From: Paraburkholderia flava
Lineage (GTDB): Bacteria > Pseudomonadota > Gammaproteobacteria > Burkholderiales > Burkholderiaceae
Direction: 5' to 3'
NCBI RefSeq assembly: GCF_004359985.1
Contig: NZ_SMRO01000001.1
Coordinates: forward strand, 1,488,001 to 1,552,000
Length of the DNA stretch: 64,000 nt
Shown: piece by piece, positions 1 through 9,105 of the stretch
Layout: the number at the start of each line of letters is the position of its first letter
Numbering within the stretch: position 1 is the stretch's first letter
Program-made: the position numbers and the translations under genes
The notes under the pieces: generated by a model
Told to the model about the DNA's origin: nothing
Database searches by the model: none
The model's input: the letters and a program-made list of their open reading frames with translations, nothing else

Positions 1-1845
1 CAGCAGGGTGCGCAACACATCGCGACGCTCAATCGGCTCGCGCGCGATGCCGGCCTGGATGTGCCGATCTATACGGTCACCGGCTGGGACAACGCCGTAT
101 TTCCGCACGACGAAGTCACGCCGGTATTCGGTGGCTATCCGGATCTGCCGTGGAGCGCATCGAGCGAAGCGGCGCCGCCCAACGAAGTCTATGGCTTTCG
201 CTTCACGAGCCGGGTAGGCGGCGATCTCGGCGCGCAAACCCACAACACCGGGCCAGGCGATGTCGACGCGGTTGCCGCCCAGACGCCCTTTCTCGGCGCC
301 GAATACGGCGGCGGCGTGCCCACCATGTATCGCCGTCGCCCGGTGCTCGATCCCGACGACGTCGCAGCGATGCTGCCGGTCCAGCTCGGCTCCGGCGTCA
401 ATCTGTACGGCTACTACATGCTGTACGGCGGGCGCAATCCGCCGGGTGAACGCAACGGCCACGAGTCGACCGCAACCGGCGGCTACAACGATCTGCCGGC
501 CGTTCACTACGACTTCCAGGCACCGTTCGGCGCGAACGGCGAGCCTCATGCAGTGCTGGGCAAGCTGCGACCGTTCCACCTGTTCCTGCAGGAATGGGGC
601 AGCCTGCTCGCGACCTGCGCGGTTCACGCGCCCGCGCAACTGTCGAACGCCGCCGACGATCTCGACACGCCCCGCTTCTCCGTGCGTGCCGACGGCAAGC
701 GCGGCTTTCTGTTTTTCAACAGTCACGTGCGGCAGCATGCGATGGCCGCGCAACGCGGCGTGCGCTTCGAGATCGAACTCGCGACGCGAACGATCTGCGT
801 GCCCGCGCAGCCGGTCGACCTTCCGTCCGGCGCGTATTTCATCTGGCCGCTGGGCCTCGCGCTCGAGGACATCGCGCTGCGCTATGCGACGGCGCAACCC
901 GTCACGCGGCTCGCGACAACGGACGGTGCGACGTATGTGTTCGCCGCGACCGACGGCATCGCACCCGAGTTCGCCATCGAAGCGTCGACGGTCGCCGGCC
1001 TCCGCGATGCGACGACTGGCGATCCGCTCGCGACCAACGCACTGGATGGCGCGCTCATCCTGCGGCCCGATCCCGGCAAGTCAATCGTATTGACCAGTGC
1101 GGGCGGCCAGCGCGTCACGCTGATCGTACTCACGCCACGCGACATCGTGCGTATGACGGTGCTGCCGTTCGACGGTCAGCGCAGGCTCCTGCTCACGGAT
1201 GCGCATGCGTTCGAACGGGATGGCAAGCTCGTGCTGCGCTCGATCGGCGCGCCGTCGTTCGAGCTCAGCGTGTACCCGCCGCTATCTAGCAGTCCCGACG
1301 CATCGCACGCCATCGACGACGTAGCGTCCCATGACCTGTTCCAGCGCTTCAGGGTCTGTGCGCCGACCGTCGCCTGCGACGTGCGCGTCGAGCCGATCCG
1401 CGACGCCCGGCCGATGCCCGCGATCGCGATCGGCGGTCCCGCGAACGCGGCGCTCGAACCGCCGCTGGAAGCGTTCGGCAACGCAGCGGCATGGCGCATC
1501 GAATTGCCGCAAACGGCACTGGATGCGCCCGGCTTGAGCAACGCGTATCTGTCGATCCGCTATGCCGGCGACATCGGTCGGCTGTTCTCGGGCACCACAC
1601 TGATCGACGATCATTTCTATACGGGCCTCCCGTGGCAGATTGGAATCCGCAACGTCGCGATCGATCCGGCGCAACCGTTGACGCTGACCGTCCTGCCGCT
1701 GCGCGCGGATGCGCCGATCTATCTGGACTGCCGCTATGACCCGCGTTCCGATACGCGCGAAACGCACGAAACGCACGAACAGATCGCCCGCGTGGAGAGC
1801 GTCACGTGGGTGCCTGAATATGAAACGACGCTGTCGCCTGGCTAG
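1..1845 (+). CDS. Beta-galactosidase, glycoside hydrolase family 35 (3' part, 5'-truncated by window edge)
   Basis: The frame is open from base 1, so the N-terminal half of the TIM barrel, including the Asn-Glu acid/base region, lies outside the window. 614 residues are visible. The segment reading PFLGAEYGGGVPTMYRRRP followed by YGYYMLYGGRNP corresponds to the GH35 region holding the nucleophile Glu (codon near 301-303) and the MYHGGTN-like barrel strand, then the YDFQAP segment typical of GH35. The C-terminal ~350 residues should be the beta-sandwich domains. It would hydrolyse terminal beta-galactosides. No signal peptide can be judged because the start is missing. It is convergent with the LysR gene downstream, with about 160 bp between them. 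Family assignment is by motif recognition; the exact sugar specificity is not known. Confidence 0.8.
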   Translation, partial: QQGAQHIATLNRLARDAGLDVPIYTVTGWDNAVFPHDEVTPVFGGYPDLPWSASSEAAPPNEVYGFRFTSRVGGDLGAQTHNTGPGDVDAVAAQTPFLGAEYGGGVPTMYRRRPVLDPDDVAAMLPVQLGSGVNLYGYYMLYGGRNPPGERNGHESTATGGYNDLPAVHYDFQAPFGANGEPHAVLGKLRPFHLFLQEWGSLLATCAVHAPAQLSNAADDLDTPRFSVRADGKRGFLFFNSHVRQHAMAAQRGVRFEIELATRTICVPAQPVDLPSGAYFIWPLGLALEDIALRYATAQPVTRLATTDGATYVFAATDGIAPEFAIEASTVAGLRDATTGDPLATNALDGALILRPDPGKSIVLTSAGGQRVTLIVLTPRDIVRMTVLPFDGQRRLLLTDAHAFERDGKLVLRSIGAPSFELSVYPPLSSSPDASHAIDDVASHDLFQRFRVCAPTVACDVRVEPIRDARPMPAIAIGGPANAALEPPLEAFGNAAAWRIELPQTALDAPGLSNAYLSIRYAGDIGRLFSGTTLIDDHFYTGLPWQIGIRNVAIDPAQPLTLTVLPLRADAPIYLDCRYDPRSDTRETHETHEQIARVESVTWVPEYETTLSPG

Positions 1846-2006
1846 CGAACGCCTCGGGCCCGATCCAGCTGCGGATGGTGCGCTCGTCAGGTGGTGCCGA
1901 TTTGTCCGTGATCCTGTCGCCGGTTTGAGGAGGCTGTTTCATGTGGCTGTCCTCTGCCTCTTGATGGACGGAATGCTTTCGATGGGCGTCGCTGCCGCAC
2001 CCCCCA

Positions 2007-2933
2007 TCATTCGATACCGATCTGCCCACGATCGTTGAACTCGCGAACAAGAGAACGCAGCGCACCGACCACGCTTTCGACGATGCCGGTCGGCGGTGCC
2101 TTTTCGGCCCACACCAGCCCCACGTCCATCGACGGCACCCCGGTACCCAGATCGCGGCGCAGGATGCGCCGGCCATCGAGCGACCAAGGCCTATACACCA
2201 GGTCCGAGAGGATCGATACGCCGTACCCCTGCGCGACCAGGCTGCGAATCGATTCGATCGAACTGGTGCGAAAGTGAACGACGGGCGCGAGCCCCGCAGC
2301 ACCCCAGTAGCGCTTCACGGTTTGCACGTGCTCGTCCATGTCGAGCAGCAGGAAGCGCTGGCCGCGCACGTCGTCGAGTGTGATCGACGGCTTGTCGAGC
2401 AGCGGATGACCGGGACTGACCCATAGCCTGCGCGTCGAGCGCAGCAACGTGTGCGACACCAGTCCGTCTGCCATCAGGTTCGAGACGAGCAGCAGCGCCA
2501 GATCCAGTTCGCCTTTCAGCAGCTTCTTTTCGAGCATACGCCGCTCGCCTTCGATCAGCGTCAGGTCGAGGTTCGGAAAGCGTCTCGACAGTGTGCTGGC
2601 GACCGACGGCAGCAGATAGGCCGAGATCGTTTCGGTCACCGCGAGGCGGATCTTGCCGCTGGCCTCGTCCGGTAACGTGCGCGCTTCGTGCAGGGCATCG
2701 TCGGTCGCGTTCAGTGCGCGCTGCGCGTGCTGCAGAAAACGTTCGCCTGCATCGGTCAGCCGCAATCCCTTCGCATGCCGCGTGAACAGCGGCGTGCCGA
2801 CAATCGCTTCCAGATTTTTCAGCGCAATGGTCAGCGACGACTGCGATGCATTGCATCGCTCGGCGGCCTTCATGACCTGTCCGGTCTCGGCGACCGCGAC
2901 GAGATACTCGATCTGACGCAGGGTAGGCTTCAT
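2007..2933 (-). CDS. LysR-family transcriptional regulator
   Basis: 308 residues, the normal LTTR length. The N-terminal winged HTH occupies about residues 1-62 (TLRQIEYLVAVAETGQVMKA, then SQSSLTIALKNLE and GTPLFTR). The remaining part is a two-lobed periplasmic-binding-like effector domain, with GYGVSILSDLVYRPW near the end as in many aromatic- or organic-acid-responsive LTTRs. It is divergent from the molybdopterin oxidoreductase gene across a 96-bp AT-rich intergenic region, the classic LTTR arrangement, so it probably controls that gene and the AtoE-like transporter. The effector is unknown. Confidence 0.93.
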   Translation of the reverse strand: MKPTLRQIEYLVAVAETGQVMKAAERCNASQSSLTIALKNLEAIVGTPLFTRHAKGLRLTDAGERFLQHAQRALNATDDALHEARTLPDEASGKIRLAVTETISAYLLPSVASTLSRRFPNLDLTLIEGERRMLEKKLLKGELDLALLLVSNLMADGLVSHTLLRSTRRLWVSPGHPLLDKPSITLDDVRGQRFLLLDMDEHVQTVKRYWGAAGLAPVVHFRTSSIESIRSLVAQGYGVSILSDLVYRPWSLDGRRILRRDLGTGVPSMDVGLVWAEKAPPTGIVESVVGALRSLVREFNDRGQIGIE

Positions 2934-3029
2934 TTAGAAAACCAATAATGCAAACTATATTGTTTATATTAGTAATAAAGAGGGGGCCTGTATAGCATCG
3001 ATGCATCGACTCACACGAGATGCACGGAC
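2934..3029. promoter_or_regulatory. Divergent AT-rich control region between LysR and the Mo-oxidoreductase gene
   Basis: This 96-bp gap is far more AT-rich than its surroundings. It holds clusters such as ACTATATTGTTTATATTAGT around 2952-2971 that could serve as -10 elements in both directions and as LTTR contact sites. A short direct repeat GCATCGAT/GCATCGA lies at about 2996-3009. No consensus T-N11-A box could be singled out, so individual sites are not called. Confidence 0.45.
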
Positions 3030-6000
3030 ATGGCTCAGGAGGTTAAACCGGGATTCTGCACACTGTGCAGATCGCGCTGCGGCACACTGAATCGCGTCGA
3101 GCGCGACAGGCTGATCGCGGTCGAACCCGATCACTCGCATCCGAACGGCGCCGCGATGTGCCGCAAGGGCAAGGCCGCACCGGAACTTGTCCATCATCCC
3201 GACCGGCTGATGACGCCGCTGCGCCGCACGGCGCCTAAAGACGCCAGCGATCCGTGCTGGGAACCCATCTCGTGGGACGACGCGCTCACCGAAATCGCGA
3301 CACGCCTCGACGCGATCCGGCGCGAAAGCGGCGCACACGCGGTGGCCTTCGGCGTCACCACGCCGAGCGGAACGCCGCTCTCCGACAGCATCGACTGGAT
3401 CGAGCGCTTCATCCGTGTGTTCGGCAGCCCGAACACGGTCTACGCGACCGAGATCTGCAACTGGCACAAGGACTTCGCGCATGCATTCACATTCGGCTGC
3501 GGCATGCCCAATGCCGACTACGCCGACGCGGACCTCATCATGCTGTGGGGCCACAATCCGACGAGTACATGGCTGAGTCAGGCACACGCGATTAGCCATG
3601 GCCGCGCGCGAGGCGCACGCCTGCTGGTCGTCGATCCGCGCAAGACGCCACTGGCCGGCGAGGCCGATGCGTGGCTGCCGGTACGCCCCGGCACCGACGC
3701 GGCGCTTGCGCTCGGGTTGATCCGCCGTGTGATCGAAAGCAATCGCTTCGACGAGACGTTCGTACGACGCTGGACCAATGCGCCGCTGCTCGTGCGCGAC
3801 GACAACGGCCTGTTTTTGCGCGCGGGCGATCTGGCTGCATCGACTGATTCGATGGCAGATGCATTCGTGGCTTGGGACGACGTGTCCGGCGGTGCCGTCG
3901 TCTACGACACGACCTGCGCGCTCGACAGCGATGCGGCGAACCGCGTCGCGCTTCGCGGTGCCTTCGAAGTGACCGGACGCGACGGCGAGCGTATCGCGTG
4001 CCGGCCGGCGTTCGATCATCTGATTGCGGCAGTCGCGCCCTACGATGCCGCGACCGTATCGAACCTGTGCGGCGTGTCGCCCGAGCAACTGGAAACAGCG
4101 GCTGCGCTTTTCACCGGCGCGCAGCGTGTCGCGTATCACGCGTGGTCCGGCGTTGCGCAACACGCCAACGCCACGCAGATCGAGCGCGCGATCGCGGTGC
4201 TCTACGCGCTCACGGGGAGTTTTGACCGGCGCGGCGGCAATCGCGTGATGACGCGCCAGCCGGTTAACGCCGTCGGCTCGCACGACTTGCTGAGCCCCGA
4301 GCAACAGGCACTGGCGCTGGGACTCGCGGAGCGTCCGCTGGGTCCGCCCGCACGAGGCTGGGTTACCGCGCGCGATACCTACCGCGCGATTCTCGACGGC
4401 GAGCCGTATCGCGTGCGCGCGATGGTCTGCTTCGGCACCAACGTCCTCGCGTCGCAGGCCGACTACGAGAGGGGCAAGGCGGCGCTCGAAGCGCTCGAAT
4501 TCCACGTGCACTGCGATCTGTTCGAAACGCCGTCGGCGCACTACGCCGACATCCTGTTGCCGGTGAACACGCCATGGGAGCGCGAAGGTTTGCGCGCGGG
4601 CTTCGAGATCAGCGACGAGGCCGATGCACTGATCCAGTTACGGCAGCGGATGGTGTCGCCGCGCGGCGAGTCGCGCAGCGACAACGACATCGTGTTCGAT
4701 CTCGCGTCACGGCTCGGCATGCGCGACGCGTTCTTCGGCGGTAGTCTCGAAGCCGGCTGGAATTATCAGCTCGCGCCGACCGGACTCGACGTGGCGACAC
4801 TGCGCGCGCATCCGGAAGGGATCGCCCATCCGCAGCCGCAGTACGAACGCAAGTACGCGAGATCTGCTGCGGGCGGTGTCAAAGGCTTCGCGACCGACAC
4901 GCGACGCGTCGAACTCTATTCGGAGCGTCTGTTGCGCCACGGCTATCCGCCGTTGCCCGTACACGTGGCGCCGCGCGTCGCGCCGGCCGACGACGCGCAC
5001 CGCTATCCGTACGTGCTCGGCTCGACCAAGAACGGCTACTACTGCCACAGCCAGCATCGCGGACTCGCGAGCCTGCGTGCACGCGCGCCAGAACCGGTCG
5101 TGCATCTCAGCCCGCGTCTTGCCGCCGCAAAACAGATCGCCGAGCACGACTGGGTACGCATTACCACGGCAGCGGGCGCCGCACGGTTTCGTGCGTCGTT
5201 CGACGCCGGGTTGGGCGACGACGTGCTGCTCGCCGAATACGGCTGGTGGCAGGCCTGCGACGGCGTCGGACGCGACGGCTATGCGGTCGCAGGTGCCGCG
5301 TCGAGCAATTTCAACGCACTGGCGCTTGCAGACGACATCGACCCGGTAAGCGGCGCGTCGCCGCTGCGCTCGCTTCGCTGCGACATTGCACGCGATGCAG
5401 CAAGCGATGCGACACGACGTCCATGGAATGGCATGGCGCGGTTCCGTATTGGTTCGCTCGCCGACGCGGCCGACGGCGTGCGCGCGATCGGATTCGAACC
5501 GCTCGATGCCGTCGGGCTGCCCGACTATCTGCCGGGCCAGCATGTGACGGTGCGCGTGTCGATACCTGGACACGCGCAGCCGGCGACGCGCGCCTATTCG
5601 CTGACAGGGCCTGCACAGGAAGAAAGCCGCCGTGGCTACCGGATCGCTGTGCGCCATCAGCAGGGGCGTACATCCGCTGGCGACGCGTTCGAAGGCGTCG
5701 TATCGAGCTGGTTGAACACCGGCGCCCGTGTGGGTGACGAAATCGAACTGGGTGCGCCATCGGGGCGCTTCGTGATACCGGTACGCAGTCGCCGTCCGGT
5801 GGTCTGCTTCGCAGGCGGAATCGGCATCACGCCGTTTCTCTGTTACCTCGAATCGCTCGTCGGCGGAAACGCTGCGCCGGAAGTGTGGCTGCACCACGCG
5901 AACCGGCATGGCGGCACGCATGCGTTCCGCGATCGGCTGGCCACGCTCGCCGCTACGCTGCCCAACGTGCACATCGTCGACTACTACGACGCGCCGCGCG

Positions 6001-6473
6001 AGAGGGACGTACACGGTCGCGATTACGACCTGCGCGAACGCCTCACGTCGACCGTGGTGAGCGACGATCTGATCGCGCGGCGCGCGCTCTTTTATCTGTG
6101 CGGGCCGGGACCCATGATGACATCCGTCATGTCGGGACTCGCCGCGCGGGGCGTGCCCGCGTTCGACATGTTCAGCGAAGCCTTCCGCTCGCCGGCGAGT
6201 CCTCAGACGGACCCGAACGCGGCGTGGCCGGTGACGTTCGCGCGCTCGCAACGTGAAGCAGTGTGGACGCCGTCGCACGGCAGCCTGCTGTCGTTTGCGG
6301 AGTCGCTGGGACTGGCGTTGCCGAGCGGCTGCCGGGTCGGTCAGTGCGAGAGCTGCGCCGTGCGCGTGCTCGCGGGCGAGGTCGATCACCTGAGCGACGT
6401 CGCGCTGGACGAACCCGGCGTGTGTCTCGCCTGCCAGGCCGTACCGCGCGAAGCACTCGTGCTCGACGCATGA
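3030..6473 (+). CDS. Single-chain molybdopterin oxidoreductase fused to a FAD/NAD(P)/[2Fe-2S] reductase
   Basis: 1147 residues, much longer than a normal ~700-residue Mo/W-bisMGD subunit. Residues ~5-60 form the [4Fe-4S] domain (C10, C13, C17, C44). A Mo-bisMGD catalytic core follows, with C143 in EICNWHK at the place of the Mo-ligating Cys/Sec of formate dehydrogenase and Nap/Nas enzymes. The MGD-binding beta-barrel is at about 640-790. From ~810 a ferredoxin-NADP-reductase-like module starts: RAYSL at 854-858 for FAD/FMN and GGIGITP at 929-935 for NAD(P). The last 80 residues are a plant-type [2Fe-2S] domain (C1101, C1106, C1109 and C1132 or C1135). The chain can therefore carry electrons from NAD(P)H via flavin and Fe-S to Mo, or the reverse. 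No Tat signal is visible, so it is predicted cytoplasmic. Substrate is unknown; nitrate reductase or formate dehydrogenase are only the nearest folds. It is followed by an AtoE-type transporter. Confidence 0.9.
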   Translation: MAQEVKPGFCTLCRSRCGTLNRVERDRLIAVEPDHSHPNGAAMCRKGKAAPELVHHPDRLMTPLRRTAPKDASDPCWEPISWDDALTEIATRLDAIRRESGAHAVAFGVTTPSGTPLSDSIDWIERFIRVFGSPNTVYATEICNWHKDFAHAFTFGCGMPNADYADADLIMLWGHNPTSTWLSQAHAISHGRARGARLLVVDPRKTPLAGEADAWLPVRPGTDAALALGLIRRVIESNRFDETFVRRWTNAPLLVRDDNGLFLRAGDLAASTDSMADAFVAWDDVSGGAVVYDTTCALDSDAANRVALRGAFEVTGRDGERIACRPAFDHLIAAVAPYDAATVSNLCGVSPEQLETAAALFTGAQRVAYHAWSGVAQHANATQIERAIAVLYALTGSFDRRGGNRVMTRQPVNAVGSHDLLSPEQQALALGLAERPLGPPARGWVTARDTYRAILDGEPYRVRAMVCFGTNVLASQADYERGKAALEALEFHVHCDLFETPSAHYADILLPVNTPWEREGLRAGFEISDEADALIQLRQRMVSPRGESRSDNDIVFDLASRLGMRDAFFGGSLEAGWNYQLAPTGLDVATLRAHPEGIAHPQPQYERKYARSAAGGVKGFATDTRRVELYSERLLRHGYPPLPVHVAPRVAPADDAHRYPYVLGSTKNGYYCHSQHRGLASLRARAPEPVVHLSPRLAAAKQIAEHDWVRITTAAGAARFRASFDAGLGDDVLLAEYGWWQACDGVGRDGYAVAGAASSNFNALALADDIDPVSGASPLRSLRCDIARDAASDATRRPWNGMARFRIGSLADAADGVRAIGFEPLDAVGLPDYLPGQHVTVRVSIPGHAQPATRAYSLTGPAQEESRRGYRIAVRHQQGRTSAGDAFEGVVSSWLNTGARVGDEIELGAPSGRFVIPVRSRRPVVCFAGGIGITPFLCYLESLVGGNAAPEVWLHHANRHGGTHAFRDRLATLAATLPNVHIVDYYDAPRERDVHGRDYDLRERLTSTVVSDDLIARRALFYLCGPGPMMTSVMSGLAARGVPAFDMFSEAFRSPASPQTDPNAAWPVTFARSQREAVWTPSHGSLLSFAESLGLALPSGCRVGQCESCAVRVLAGEVDHLSDVALDEPGVCLACQAVPREALVLDA

Positions 6474-6586
6474 GCACGCTTACTTCTTCCTTTTCATTCA
6501 AAGAGTCGACCCCATGCTGGCGCACGGCCGGCGACGACAGATAGCAGCAGGCACGGGCACACCAACGCGAATCGATACACACACAG

Positions 6587-6593
6587 AGGAGGA
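6587..6593 (+). promoter_or_regulatory. Strong Shine-Dalgarno for the AtoE-type transporter
   Basis: GAGGAGG is placed about 6 nt before the ATG at 6600. It supports that start over the in-frame ATG at 6621, although the family match only becomes clear from about residue 15. Confidence 0.6.
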
Positions 6594-6599
6594 GACAAC

Positions 6600-8048
6600 A
6601 TGAAACGGGAATCTTCAACGATGGACATCGCTTCGGCTCCGCCGGACAGCGGCATGCTCGAACGCCTCGCGGCTGCGGTTACGCGCTGGTCCGAACGCTG
6701 GTTTCCAGACGCTTATCTATTCGCGGCGCTCGCCGTGATCGTCAGCGCGGCAGGCGCGCTGTCGACCGGCGTATCGGTCGCGAAAGTCGGCATTGCGTTC
6801 GGCGACGGCTTCTGGAGCCTGATTCCGTTCACGATGCAGATGGCCGTCGTGGCGATCTCCGGCTACGTCGTCGCAGTCTCGCCGCCCGCTGCGCGGCTGA
6901 TCGACAGACTTGCCACGTTGCCGCGCAGCGGGCGCAGCGCCGTGGCCTACGTCGCGCTGATCAGCATCGCCTGTTCGCTCTTCAACTGGGCGATCAGCCT
7001 CGTGTTCAGCAGTCTGCTCGTGCGCGCGATCGCGCGCCGCGCCGACATTCGCATGGACTATCGAGCGGGCGCAGCCGCCGCCTATCTCGGCATGGGCGCC
7101 ACGTGGGCGCTCGGACTGAGTTCGTCGGCCGCGCAATTGCAGGGCAATCCGGCGAGCCTGCCCAAAGCGCTGGTCGACATCACCGGTGTGATCCCGTTCT
7201 CGGACACGATCTTCCTGCCGCAGTCGATGACGATTGTCGCGGTGCTGACGGTGGTGTCGGCCGTGCTCGCGTACTTTTCGGCACCGCGCGATGCACGCGC
7301 GGTGATAGCGGCAGATCTAGGCGTATCGCTCGACGATAAAGCGAAGGCGTACGAGCGCCCTCAACGTCCCGGCGACTGGCTCGAACACAGTCCAATCGTG
7401 ACGGTGCTGATCGTCGCGCTCGGCATCATCTGGATCGGACACGAGTTCACCGGCAAAAACCCACTGCTGGCGATCTCCAATCTCAACACGTACAACTTCG
7501 TGTTCCTGATGCTCGGTATGTTGCTCAACTGGCGCCCGCGCCGCTTTCTCGACGCGATCGCGCGATCGGTGCCATCGGTGGCGGGGGTGCTGATCCAGTT
7601 TCCGCTCTACGGCGGCATTGCCTATATCCTCACCAAAGCACCAGGCACCGACGGCCAGACGCTGTCGCATCATCTGTCGAGTTTCTTCGTCGCGGTCTCG
7701 TCGCGGGACTCGTTCCCTGGCGTGATGGGGATCTACTCGGCCGTGCTCGGCTTCTTCGTGCCGTCCGGCGGCGGCAAGTGGATCATCGAGGCACCCTATG
7801 TGATGCAGGCGGCCAACGACCTGCATGTCCACCTCGGCTGGGCGGTGACGGTGTACAACGCGGCCGAAGCACTGCCCAACCTGATCAATCCGTTCTGGAT
7901 GCTGCCGCTACTCGGCGTTCTCGGCCTGCGCGCCCGCGATGTGGTCGGCTACACGTTTACGCAGTTGATGGTGCATCTGCCGTTGGTGCTCCTGATGCTG
8001 TGGCTGCTGGCACGCACGCTCGACTATCACCCGCCGGTGCTTCCCTGA
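6600..8048 (+). CDS. AtoE-family short-chain fatty acid / carboxylate transporter
   Basis: 482 residues of mostly hydrophobic sequence with about 10-12 predicted membrane segments, matching the length and features of the short-chain fatty acid transporter family typified by E. coli AtoE. Recognisable parts are the amphipathic start ERLAAAVTRWSERWFPDAYL, SLFNWAISLVFSSLLVR, the GMGATWALGLSSSAAQLQ loop and PSGGGKWIIEAPYV near the end. It would move a small carboxylate across the inner membrane. It lies 126 bp behind the Mo-oxidoreductase gene on the same strand and is followed by a LysR gene, so the three may serve one substrate. The substrate itself cannot be read from the sequence. Confidence 0.88.
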   Translation: MKRESSTMDIASAPPDSGMLERLAAAVTRWSERWFPDAYLFAALAVIVSAAGALSTGVSVAKVGIAFGDGFWSLIPFTMQMAVVAISGYVVAVSPPAARLIDRLATLPRSGRSAVAYVALISIACSLFNWAISLVFSSLLVRAIARRADIRMDYRAGAAAAYLGMGATWALGLSSSAAQLQGNPASLPKALVDITGVIPFSDTIFLPQSMTIVAVLTVVSAVLAYFSAPRDARAVIAADLGVSLDDKAKAYERPQRPGDWLEHSPIVTVLIVALGIIWIGHEFTGKNPLLAISNLNTYNFVFLMLGMLLNWRPRRFLDAIARSVPSVAGVLIQFPLYGGIAYILTKAPGTDGQTLSHHLSSFFVAVSSRDSFPGVMGIYSAVLGFFVPSGGGKWIIEAPYVMQAANDLHVHLGWAVTVYNAAEALPNLINPFWMLPLLGVLGLRARDVVGYTFTQLMVHLPLVLLMLWLLARTLDYHPPVLP

Positions 8049-8132
8049 CTTCTCGGGTACGCGATGTTTTGCCGGTGCCCTGTACGCTACCGCTATTGAC
8101 CGAATCGATAGGGCCTAGCCCGTTAAATCCCC

Positions 8133-9026
8133 ATGACCCAACGATTGCGCCTTAATTTCTCCGCGTTGCGTGCGCTTGAAGTCGCGACCCGTCGACGCAG
8201 CTTCACGCTGGCCGCGCAGGAACTGCATCTCACGCATAGCGCCATCAGCCACCAGATCCGGCAAATCGAGTCGTTTCTCGATACGTCGCTATTCGTTCGT
8301 ATGCATTCCGAAATGATCCCGACAGCGACGTGTCTGCTGCTCGCCGAACGCATCCGGAACAATCTCAACGGCATCGAGATGGCGCTGCTCGAAGCAAGAG
8401 ACGAAAGCAAACCCCGGCGCCAGGTGCTCGACGTCAGCGTGATGGCTGACTTCGCGAATATGTGGCTCATCCCGCAACTCGATGCGTTTTCGGAGCAGCA
8501 TCCCGGCGTGGATCTCTCGATTTCGATTCAGAACGGTGTCGGCCCACCCGAGCGGCATGACGCCGATATCGGCATCTGGCATCGACGGATCGATAAACAC
8601 GGATTTCAGTCGAAGAAGCTTGTCGAAGACTGGGTCATCGCCGTGTGCGCTCCTGCGTTCCTCGACCGGTATAAGCCCTTGACCGTCGCCCGTCTGCCCG
8701 AGATTCCGCTGCTGCGTTTCGCCAGCCGCTCCTGGCAAGAATTCTTTCATGCTGCCGGAGTCGACGCAGGAGATCCCCCGCACGGCCCGATGTTCAGCGA
8801 CGCATCCTCGTTGCTCCAGGCCGCGCTTGCAGGCCAGGGCGTGGCCATGCTGCGACAGCGGCTCGTTCACTCCTGTCTGCGCAGCCAGACCCTCGTGCAG
8901 ATCGGAGACACGCGGATTCCATCGCATCTCGACTATTACGTTTGCTGGCGGGAGAACAATCCCAAGAGCGACGCCATCCTCCAGTTCACGGAATGGCTGG
9001 CCAGGGTCGTCGATCAGGCGACGTAG
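8133..9026 (+). CDS. LysR-family regulator, GcvA-like
   Basis: 297 residues. The N-terminal HTH reads LNFSALRALEVATRRRSFTL then LTHSAISHQIRQIESFLDTS, the GcvA/AmpR-type signature (SAISHQI). The effector domain follows, with GQGVAMLRQRLV near the end as in GcvA-like LTTRs. It is in the same direction as the transporter, 84 bp downstream, and may be co-transcribed or have its own promoter. It is convergent with the MetAP-like gene. The target is not known; the transporter and oxidoreductase genes upstream are plausible. Confidence 0.92.
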   Translation: MTQRLRLNFSALRALEVATRRRSFTLAAQELHLTHSAISHQIRQIESFLDTSLFVRMHSEMIPTATCLLLAERIRNNLNGIEMALLEARDESKPRRQVLDVSVMADFANMWLIPQLDAFSEQHPGVDLSISIQNGVGPPERHDADIGIWHRRIDKHGFQSKKLVEDWVIAVCAPAFLDRYKPLTVARLPEIPLLRFASRSWQEFFHAAGVDAGDPPHGPMFSDASSLLQAALAGQGVAMLRQRLVHSCLRSQTLVQIGDTRIPSHLDYYVCWRENNPKSDAILQFTEWLARVVDQAT

Positions 9027-9063
9027 ATGGCCGCGATGTGAAGGATTCATTTTCCGGCGACCC

Positions 9064-9086
9064 GGTGCCGGCTCGTGGCCGGCACC
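9064..9086. terminator. GC-rich hairpin between convergent LysR and MetAP genes
   Basis: GGTGCCGG (9064-9071) pairs perfectly with CCGGCACC (9079-9086) across a 7-nt loop. It sits in the 79-bp gap between two convergent stop codons, so it could end both transcripts. There is no U-tract on the plus strand, so it may be only a stabilising stem. Confidence 0.4.
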
Positions 9087-9105
9087 AAGGTACTTGGTAT
9101 AGGCA

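Noticed and set aside
4707..6389. 560-codon open frame antisense to the Mo-oxidoreductase
   Set aside because: Shadow of a high-GC gene without recognisable domain or ribosome-binding site.
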